From RPRI01 sp051233685 (GTDB lineage: Bacteria; Desulfobacterota; Desulfobacteria; Desulfobacterales; RPRI01), in assembly GCF_051233685.1 (NCBI RefSeq), contig NZ_JBAMMY010000079.1:1-29485 (forward strand): a DNA stretch of 29,485 nt, in the 5' to 3' direction. Every line of letters starts with the position of its first letter. Position 1 is the stretch's first letter. The notes under the pieces were generated by a model, which was given only the letters and a program-made list of their open reading frames with translations, was not told the DNA's origin and searched no databases. Both the position numbers and the translations under genes were made by a program. Shown one piece after another: positions 15,185-21,406 of this stretch.

Positions 15185-16054
15185 ATGGATGATACAAACT
15201 ACCGCATAGAAATGATGCTGCCTGCCGAGATGGCTAAAAAAGCTGAACAGCTTGGTGTCAAAAAAGCCACAATCGGGTGGCGCAATTTGCTTCTTCTTTC
15301 AATCATGGCAGGCGCATTTATCGCCTTGGGAGCAATATTCAGCACAACAGTAACATCAGGGGCCGCTTTAACTATTCCTTTTGGAATATCAAAACTGCTC
15401 GGCGGTCTTGTTTTTTGCCTGGGCCTTATACTTGTTGTTGTAGGAGGAGCGGAATTATTTACAGGTAATAACCTTATAATTATGGCATTGGCAAGCGGCA
15501 AAATAACTTTAAGGCAATTACTTAGAAACTGGATTATAGTCTATACAGGAAATTTTATCGGTTCTTTTTTGACTGCAATCATTATGTTTTTCACCCGTCA
15601 ATTTATGTTCGGCAAAAGTGTAATCGGCCTTAATGCTTTAAATATAGCAGCAGCAAAATGCAATATCGGTTTTATGGAAGCTATCTTTCTTGGAATCATG
15701 TGTAACGCCTTGGTATGCCTTGCGGTATGGCTGTGTTTCAGTGCAAAAAGCACAACCGATAAAATATTATCCATAATATTTCCGATAACTGCTTTTGTTG
15801 CTTGTGGTTTTGAACACAGTGTAGCGAACATGTACTTTATTCCCATAGGTATTTTTATAAAATCTTTTGCACAGCCTCTATTTTGGGAAAATATCGGTAA
15901 AACCGCCGGCGATTACGTCACCCTGACATGGACAAATTTCTTTATTGCAAATCTGCTTCCTGTAACAATAGGAAATATCATCGGCGGATCTGTATTGGTC
16001 GGTCTTACATACTGGTTTGTATATATACGAAAACCAAGGGTTCCTATTTTCTGA
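15185..16054 (+). CDS. Formate/nitrite transporter (FNT) family channel
   Basis: This 289-residue inner-membrane pentameric channel belongs to the FocA/NirC/HSC family and moves small monovalent anions such as formate, nitrite or hydrosulfide. Diagnostic motifs are GGAELFTGNN (the omega-loop LFTG at 91-94), NWIIVYTGNFIGS and GIMCNALVCLAVWL. Phe209-Glu-His211 in FEHSVANMYF carries the central histidine of the pore, and NLLPVTIGNIIGGSVLVG is near the end. Six hydrophobic segments fit the fold. The ATG at 15185 has a modest GGA about 7 nt upstream. The substrate is not set by sequence; no formate lyase or nitrite reductase is adjacent. In a sulfate reducer formate would be the first guess (inference). 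Confidence 0.92.
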   Translation: MDDTNYRIEMMLPAEMAKKAEQLGVKKATIGWRNLLLLSIMAGAFIALGAIFSTTVTSGAALTIPFGISKLLGGLVFCLGLILVVVGGAELFTGNNLIIMALASGKITLRQLLRNWIIVYTGNFIGSFLTAIIMFFTRQFMFGKSVIGLNALNIAAAKCNIGFMEAIFLGIMCNALVCLAVWLCFSAKSTTDKILSIIFPITAFVACGFEHSVANMYFIPIGIFIKSFAQPLFWENIGKTAGDYVTLTWTNFFIANLLPVTIGNIIGGSVLVGLTYWFVYIRKPRVPIF

Positions 16055-16186
16055 AAGATTTAAGCTGATTATTTGGGACTTTATTATAATTGAACCATCA
16101 AATATATCCAGGGGGAAGGAGGTGAAAAGCTGCTATCCGGTTTGAACAATAACAAATACAGAAATATTAATAAACAAGGAGGACTC

Positions 16187-16588
16187 ATGGGCATGATGAA
16201 TGAATTCAAGACATTTGCAATGAAGGGTAATGTGGTTGATATGGCTGTCGGTATAATTATCGGCGGAGCTTTCGGGAAAATTATTTCATCGGTTGTAGCA
16301 GATATAATTATGCCTCCGATCGGCCTTTTACTTGGAAACGTAAATTTCACAGATCTGTCTGTTACTCTTAAAGCAGCTGCCGGCGATGCGGCGGCAGTTA
16401 CATTGAATTATGGAAAATTTATTCAGACTGTAGTCGATTTTGTTATAATAGCTTTTGCAATTTTTATGCTTGTAAAAGCAATGAACAGGTTGAAGAAAAA
16501 AGAAGAAGCTGCACCGGCAGCTCCTCCCACTCCTTCAAAGGAAGAAACTTTATTATCAGAGATCAGAGATATACTTAAGAAAAAATAG
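16187..16588 (+). CDS. mscL: Large-conductance mechanosensitive channel MscL
   Basis: The emergency pressure-release channel of the inner membrane, about 133 residues, acts as a homopentamer. MNEFKTFAMKGNVVDMAVGI then IIGGAFGKIISSVVADIIMP is the N-terminal amphipathic helix plus TM1. GKFIQTVVDFVIIAFAIFML is TM2, and the charged C-terminal helix ends in SEIRDILKKK. A proline/alanine linker (APAAPPTPSKEE) precedes that helix. A TTG-initiated longer form from 16142 is rejected because AAGGAGG lies 4 nt before the ATG at 16187; the ATG at 16193, 10 nt away, is equally possible. It follows the FNT gene by about 130 bp on the same strand. Confidence 0.95.
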   Translation: MGMMNEFKTFAMKGNVVDMAVGIIIGGAFGKIISSVVADIIMPPIGLLLGNVNFTDLSVTLKAAAGDAAAVTLNYGKFIQTVVDFVIIAFAIFMLVKAMNRLKKKEEAAPAAPPTPSKEETLLSEIRDILKKK

Positions 16589-16637
16589 TAATACTTTCTA
16601 AAAGCAGGATAGATCCTGCACCTGACCGGAGTTAATT

Positions 16638-17618
16638 ATGATTGAAGAAATTTTACCCAATCTATACAGGATTAAAATCCCGCTTCCAAAAAATCCGCTT
16701 GGAGTCCTAAACTCCTGTATAATAAAGACCGGTGATCGAAACATGATTATTGATACCGGTTTTGCTCAAAACGAGTGTATGAATGCAATGCAGACCGGAC
16801 TGGAAGAACTTGGAATAGACATCAAAAAAACCGATTTTTTTATTACTCATATGCATCCTGACCATATGGGTCTTGCTTTAAAAATTGCTCCGGACACCTC
16901 CAGAATATATTTTAACCAAATAGAAGCCGATATGCTCAGATCAGGCTTTTTTCTGGACGAATATACTGACTTTGCATGCCAAAACGGTTTTCCGGAAAAA
17001 GAACTTCAGGCTCTTTTTGTTCATCCCGGATTCAGTTCTTATAAATTCGCATCAAAAGGGCTGGCAAATTTTTATATTGTAAATGATGGCGATCATATCA
17101 GCATATCTGATTATAACTTTACGTGTATCCAGACACCCGGCCATACAAAAGGGCATATGTGCCTTTATGAACCTGACAAAAAATTACTGATAGCAGGAGA
17201 CCATATTCTTAATGAAATTACTGCTGCTATACAATTATGGTCTGATGAGCAGAATCCTTTAAAGGATTATCTGACAAATCTTGATAAGATTTATCGTCTT
17301 AACATAGATTTAGCGCTTCCCGGACACAGGTCCATAATAACAAACTGCAAAGAAAGAATTCTTGAATTAAAGGCGCATCATCAAAAAAGACTTGATAATG
17401 TTATTTCCATCCTGAAAAATGGTGATAAAAACGCTTTCGAAATAGCCTCACAGATGGATTGGGACATAAGCTTTGAGAGCTGGGATTCATTTCCCGGTGC
17501 ACAAAAATGGATTGCTACAGGCGAGGCGATTGCTCATCTGAAATACCTTGAAGGAGATAAGGTAATAAAAGAAAGACGTGAAAAGGAGACCATATATTCA
17601 TTGAAACAACACTTATAA
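16638..17618 (+). CDS. MBL-fold metallo-hydrolase
   Basis: The 326-residue protein has the metallo-beta-lactamase fold. The metal-binding motif THMHPDHMG gives His71, His73, Asp75 and His76; TPGHTKGH, AGDHIL and PGH supply the later ligands, so a two-metal site is complete. The C-terminal roughly 90 residues, after the PGH motif, form a helical, charged extension (HHQKRLDNVISILKNGDKNA) resembling the winged-helix tail of LACTB2-like hydrolases. Such enzymes cleave thioesters, phosphodiesters or other esters; the substrate cannot be read here. The ATG at 16638 has CGGAG 6 nt upstream. It is soluble with no signal peptide. It lies 49 bp after mscL and could be read through from it. Confidence 0.85.
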   Translation: MIEEILPNLYRIKIPLPKNPLGVLNSCIIKTGDRNMIIDTGFAQNECMNAMQTGLEELGIDIKKTDFFITHMHPDHMGLALKIAPDTSRIYFNQIEADMLRSGFFLDEYTDFACQNGFPEKELQALFVHPGFSSYKFASKGLANFYIVNDGDHISISDYNFTCIQTPGHTKGHMCLYEPDKKLLIAGDHILNEITAAIQLWSDEQNPLKDYLTNLDKIYRLNIDLALPGHRSIITNCKERILELKAHHQKRLDNVISILKNGDKNAFEIASQMDWDISFESWDSFPGAQKWIATGEAIAHLKYLEGDKVIKERREKETIYSLKQHL

Positions 17619-17767
17619 TATATTTTCATATTTTTTTTGATCTTACAACCTCGTATTGCACCCGGATTTTTTATCTTTTCACAAACAAAAATGTATTTTC
17701 TCAAAAATGATTTTGCATCATATTGAATAAGTGATATGCACTTATCTATGAGGAAAGGATATTAAAA

Positions 17768-18097
17768 TTGGCTATCTGCGATTTATGCGGTAAAGAAGCA
17801 GAAGGAGCTTCATCCTGTATAAAAAGTATAATCCGGATAAATGGCATGGATTATACCCCGTTGCCTTTTGAGAAAAAAGACACAGTTTTTACAGGAAAAC
17901 AATTCTCGAAAAGATGTCCTGAGTGCAATGTGTTAAATGGAGGCTTTCATCATGTGGGGTGCAGTCTTGAGATTTGTCCTAAGTGCGGAGGAAAATGGAT
18001 AAATTGCCGGTGTTCAGGATTAAAGGTAGCAAACTTAAATAGTAAGAAGAAAAAGTGTAACATTATTCCATTTAAGAAGAGGAGAGAAGATGCTTAA
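17768..18097 (+). CDS. Small multi-cysteine zinc-ribbon protein
   Basis: The 109-residue protein has cysteine pairs typical of zinc ribbons: CDLC at residues 4-7, CPEC near the middle, and HHVGCSLEICPKCGGKWINC then RC toward the end. The last pattern (HH-GC-E-CP-CGG---C-C) recurs in small bacterial proteins of unknown function. The tail is strongly basic (KKKKCNIIPFKKRRE), suggesting nucleic-acid or phosphate contact, but this is inference. The start is a TTG at 17768, supported by AAAGGA about 8 nt upstream and by CDLC falling at the N-terminus. Its stop overlaps the next gene's start by 8 bp, so the two are probably translationally coupled. Confidence 0.7.
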   Translation: MAICDLCGKEAEGASSCIKSIIRINGMDYTPLPFEKKDTVFTGKQFSKRCPECNVLNGGFHHVGCSLEICPKCGGKWINCRCSGLKVANLNSKKKKCNIIPFKKRREDA

Positions 18098-18275
18098 AAT
18101 CATTATATTGCTTATTACAGCTTTTGTGATTTTTATAATTGTCAGAAACCCGGGTTCACAAAAAACAGGAGAACAGGAAACTGAAGCAAAAAAAAAAGCT
18201 ATAACTTATGTTTGTACCGAATGTGGTGAAAAAAATTGCAATTGCTACAAAGAAGATGCTGCGCATAAACATTAG
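18090..18275 (+). CDS. Small membrane-anchored cysteine-rich protein
   Basis: The 61-residue protein has one N-terminal membrane helix (LKIIILLITAFVIFIIV, residues about 2-18). A charged linker follows, then a cysteine cluster, YVCTECGEKNCNCYKED, that could bind a metal or iron-sulfur centre. The ATG at 18090 lies inside the last codons of the zinc-ribbon gene and is preceded by AAGAGGAGAG, a good ribosome site. I do not recognise a family. The pairing with another cysteine-rich small protein in an overlapping unit suggests a joint role; that is inference. Confidence 0.65.
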   Translation: MLKIIILLITAFVIFIIVRNPGSQKTGEQETEAKKKAITYVCTECGEKNCNCYKEDAAHKH

Positions 18276-18318
18276 TCACATATATATAAATTATTAATTT
18301 TTCCTGGAGGATATACTT

Positions 18319-18861
18319 ATGTCGGATATCATGGAAGTTATAAAAGCAAGAAGAAGTATAAGAACATTTGAGGGAAAAGATGTTTCCGATGAAATATTAA
18401 ACTCAGTATTTGAAGCTGCAAGATGGTCTCCTTCCTGGGCAAATACCCAGTGTTGGGAACTGGTTGTAATAAGGGATAAGACTATAAAAGAAAATATGAG
18501 AAAAACAATCTTACCCAAAAATCCTGCTGAAAATTCTATTACCCAGGCGCCTGTTCTTCTTGCGGTTTGCGGTAAACTGAATTCATCGGGAGTCTACAAT
18601 AATGTGGCTCCAACAAAATTTTCGGACTGGTTCATGTTTGATCTTGGCATTTTCACACAAACCCTTTGCCTTGCAGCGCATGATTTCGGTTTAGGTACGG
18701 TTGTAGTAGGACTTTTAGATCATGACAAGGCTAAAGATGTTATAAACGTGCCAAACGGCTATGAACTCGTGGCCCTTATTCCTATCGGGTATCCTGCAAA
18801 ATCAGGTTCGGCTACAAAGAGAAGAGAAATTAAGGATTTTGTGCATTATAACAGTTTTTAA
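18319..18861 (+). CDS. Nitroreductase-family FMN oxidoreductase
   Basis: The 180-residue cytoplasmic flavoprotein reduces an unidentified substrate with NAD(P)H or another donor. The N-terminal KARRSIRTFEGKDVSDEIL (about 9-27) is the FMN-binding start of the family. AARWSPSWANTQCWELVVIR is the next conserved block, and HDFGLGTVVVGLLDHDK with ELVALIPIGYPAK is the C-terminal signature. The length fits the short anaerobe-type nitroreductases. The ATG at 18319 has GGAGG about 8 nt upstream. It follows the small cysteine-rich pair by 43 bp on the same strand and is followed by a terminator, so it may close that transcript. Confidence 0.9.
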   Translation: MSDIMEVIKARRSIRTFEGKDVSDEILNSVFEAARWSPSWANTQCWELVVIRDKTIKENMRKTILPKNPAENSITQAPVLLAVCGKLNSSGVYNNVAPTKFSDWFMFDLGIFTQTLCLAAHDFGLGTVVVGLLDHDKAKDVINVPNGYELVALIPIGYPAKSGSATKRREIKDFVHYNSF

Positions 18862-18934
18862 GGCAAGGATGTCAGGTTTTGACAAAAATGACGGTATTGA
18901 AAGTCTTGTAAAGAGTCATTGTTTTCTCGCAGGC

Positions 18935-18983
18935 GGGAATCCGGAGAGCATTTAGCTGATTGGAATATCCGGATTCCCTTTTT
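18935..18983 (+). terminator. Rho-independent terminator-like hairpin after the nitroreductase gene
   Basis: GGGAATCCGGA (18935-18945) and TCCGGATTCCC (18968-18978) are perfect 11-bp arms with a 22-nt loop, followed at once by five T residues. It is placed 73 bp after the nitroreductase stop on the same strand. The loop is longer than usual, and the GGGAATCCGG type may be a dispersed repeat. Confidence 0.6.
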
Positions 18984-19074
18984 CACAAAAATTGCGGAAT
19001 TGGGGTTTTCGGACTTTCAACTGACTTGCCTGCCCGACCCCGAAAGAATCAATGTTTTATTACTATAAAATGGT

Positions 19075-19518
19075 TTAGTTTACCTCTTTTCTGAGTAAAT
19101 ATCTGGCTTTTGACCCGCTTCCTTCCACAAAAGTAAGAGTCTTGTTGTCATAATGAATAACTTCCCATCCATTGGAGCTTAAAATGTTTAATATATTAAT
19201 TTCAGATACTTTTGATGTGGTTATTTTTTTGTTGGTATATTTTTCGATAAAATCTTTAAAAGCTTCGAATTTTGCATCTTTTTGAGCGATTATGCTCTCT
19301 TTGCTATAGGATGTAATTGATTTATCCGAGCCGTCATTAAAGTATGCGGTTGTAGATAATCCCGCCATTCCTCCGCTTTCATCATAAAACCTGTTAACCA
19401 CAACAAATTCTGCATACTTGTAATGCTTACGCTGGGCTGCTTCTCCGGCATATGAAGAAACCGAAATCAAAAGGATAACTATGCAAAAAATATAATTCAA
19501 TTTATTTTTTATGTTCAC
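19075..19518 (-). CDS. Small secreted hypothetical protein
   Basis: The 147-residue protein has a signal peptide (LNYIFCIVILLISVSSYA, cleavage probably before GEAAQ), so it is periplasmic or exported. The mature part is rich in charged and polar residues with two likely beta-alpha units (YAEFVVVNRFYDESGG and ILSSNGWEVIHYDNKTLTF). The SNGWEVIHY element resembles short DUF4177-like repeats, but I would not assign it. The start is a GTG at 19518 with GGAGG about 9 nt upstream. It lies just downstream of the CoA-transferase genes on the same strand (30 bp) and may share their transcript. Confidence 0.65.
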   Translation of the reverse strand: MNIKNKLNYIFCIVILLISVSSYAGEAAQRKHYKYAEFVVVNRFYDESGGMAGLSTTAYFNDGSDKSITSYSKESIIAQKDAKFEAFKDFIEKYTNKKITTSKVSEINILNILSSNGWEVIHYDNKTLTFVEGSGSKARYLLRKEVN

Positions 19519-19548
19519 CTTGTTTTCCCTCCTTATCTTTATAAATTT

Positions 19549-20322
19549 TTATCCAATAATAAGCCGCTGGGGATCGCATTTTTCCCGTAAAACTTCAAGC
19601 TCAAATTTTGTTGGCGGATTTACTTCTCTTGCCCGTGATACATCAATACTAAAACCCATATTGTTCAGAATTTCCTTTGGACTTATCCCGGGAAAATAAC
19701 CGCTAAGATACATTTCTTTACTTGTTTCATCAAAACCCATAGTAGCCATATTGGTGATAACGCTAAAAGGTCCGCCATCCGGAAGTCCTGCATTTTTACG
19801 GCCATCCGGTCCAGTCAGCCAACCCGGACTGGTAATATAATCTAGTTTTGGAACAAATTTTCGTTTTTCATGCTGCATGAAAATGATAACTCTGCCGACA
19901 AAAGAAGCCACATCGCATGCCCCTCCACTTCCCGCAAAACGGACTTTTGGCTTAATATATTCTCCTAAGGCTGTTGAATTAAGATTTCCGTATTTATCTA
20001 TCTGCGCTGCCCCCATAATACCGACAACATGAGGCCCTGTTATCCTGTTTTGCATTGTGGCAAAGGCATCGGCTAAATTCCCGTTTACGGATGTGCCGAA
20101 CATTACCCGTGAATCTCCTACGGCAAGAGGAACTTCTTCCAGTTTGGAATCTATTGCGCCAGTTTCAAAAAAAATAACACTGTCAGGCGCTGAAATTTTT
20201 TTTGCAGCCATCGCAGCAACAAGCGAAATTCCAGTGCCGCAAAACACAATATCGCCGTTTTTTATTTCACGTGCAGCTGCGATAGCCATCAGCTCTTTTG
20301 AATTATAATATGATGCCGGCAT
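19549..20322 (-). CDS. gctB: CoA-transferase family I, beta subunit (glutaconate CoA-transferase B-like)
   Basis: This is the catalytic-type subunit of a heteromeric family I CoA-transferase, moving CoA between carboxylic acids through an enzyme-bound thioester. FFETGAIDS at 51-59 places Glu53 where the catalytic glutamate of glutaconate CoA-transferase (Glu54) lies. VGIMGAAQIDKYGNLNSTAL and FAGSGGACDVASF are the conserved CoA-binding strands. The length, 257, fits GctB. The ATG at 20322 has a strong AGGAGG site that overlaps the end of gctA, so translation is probably coupled. The substrate could be glutaconate or another acid (IpdAB-like ring-degradation enzymes look similar). No dehydratase or decarboxylase gene is near, so the exact pathway cannot be read. 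Confidence 0.85.
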   Translation of the reverse strand: MPASYYNSKELMAIAAAREIKNGDIVFCGTGISLVAAMAAKKISAPDSVIFFETGAIDSKLEEVPLAVGDSRVMFGTSVNGNLADAFATMQNRITGPHVVGIMGAAQIDKYGNLNSTALGEYIKPKVRFAGSGGACDVASFVGRVIIFMQHEKRKFVPKLDYITSPGWLTGPDGRKNAGLPDGGPFSVITNMATMGFDETSKEMYLSGYFPGISPKEILNNMGFSIDVSRAREVNPPTKFELEVLREKCDPQRLIIG

Positions 20323-20330
20323 CTATTTTA

Positions 20331-21308
20331 CTACCTCCTGTCCAAACCAACAGCATAACCTTTTTGCTTATCAGCTCTTATTTTATCAATTTGATCCTTT
20401 CCTGTTTTGCCGAGAAGCTCTTGCTGATCTTTTATCAAATAAATATACTCTTTAAGATAAGCGCTGTAAAGCTCATCATCTTCAGCATATTTGCGGTATC
20501 TGTTCAGATAATCGGGATCATAATCATAATACCGATAACAGGCTGTAGGATATGCGCCATAAGGAATGTGGACCACCGCATCTACACAAAAAGACGGGAT
20601 CTGATTTTGATCCGGATCTGCTTTAAGAATTTCTGTTTCCACCAGTTCTTCACAGGTCACGATTACATGCTTTGCAGATTTAGCCTGTTCAACATCTGAA
20701 AAAGTTAAACCTTCCATTCTTACCGTGCCTTCCCTGTCTGCTTTCTGAACATGTAGTATTGTTACATCACAGTTAATGGCAGGCACCAGAACAACTCTGG
20801 GAACATCCCCCCATGAGCCAAAAGGGTTATCCATTACAACAACCTTCTTGTCCGGAAGTCTTGCATCTGCTGCCCGCATCTTTTCGCAAAATCCCCATTT
20901 TTCAATGATGTCGGTTCCCAGTGAAGATAGCGAAGGCAAAAAAGGAACACCCATGGCTCCCGCCAGAAAACGCAGCGTCATCTGATAATTTGAATAATCT
21001 TCTACAGCAACAGCGCCTGATTGGGCTGCTTTTTTAAACCGGATACAAGTTGGGGCAAAACGCCCGCTACCGGCATAAGCAATTTCGAGTCCGGATACAC
21101 ATCCTGCACCGATAAGCTCATCAACTCCCTGTCCGTTTGAATGCGCATAAAGATGCAGGTTATCAATTTTCTGTCTTATAATCTCATAAACCGCCGCCAT
21201 AGGGTTCCGGTTGATCGTAAACCCTCCTATCGATATATGGCAACCGCTTGTAACAAAATCCCTTACCGCATCTTTAATGTTTACTACTTTGTTTTTACTT
21301 GTGTTCAT
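20331..21308 (-). CDS. gctA: CoA-transferase family I, alpha subunit (glutaconate CoA-transferase A-like)
   Basis: The partner subunit of the CoA-transferase, 325 residues. Recognisable blocks include GCHISIGGFTINRNPMAAVY near residues 22-41, LIGAGCVSGLEIAYAGSGRF, and the LAGAMGVPFLPSLSSLGTD loop. VVLVPAINCDVTILHVQKAD with EGTVRMEGLTFSDVEQAKSA are the usual GctA C-terminal strands. It ends 8 bp before gctB, the normal gctA-gctB order. The ATG at 21308 has no good ribosome site, its upstream being an AT-run. About 100 bp separate it from the upstream Omp85 gene, so a promoter may lie there. Cytoplasmic; probably a dimer of A-B pairs. Confidence 0.87.
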   Translation of the reverse strand: MNTSKNKVVNIKDAVRDFVTSGCHISIGGFTINRNPMAAVYEIIRQKIDNLHLYAHSNGQGVDELIGAGCVSGLEIAYAGSGRFAPTCIRFKKAAQSGAVAVEDYSNYQMTLRFLAGAMGVPFLPSLSSLGTDIIEKWGFCEKMRAADARLPDKKVVVMDNPFGSWGDVPRVVLVPAINCDVTILHVQKADREGTVRMEGLTFSDVEQAKSAKHVIVTCEELVETEILKADPDQNQIPSFCVDAVVHIPYGAYPTACYRYYDYDPDYLNRYRKYAEDDELYSAYLKEYIYLIKDQQELLGKTGKDQIDKIRADKQKGYAVGLDRR

Positions 21309-21406
21309 ATCAATAAATTTTATTTATTTTTTTTAACTGTAGTTATCTTTTTATAAACCGGAATGACTTATTTACAATAAGAAAACCATTCCCTTTTAAA
21401 AAATTA

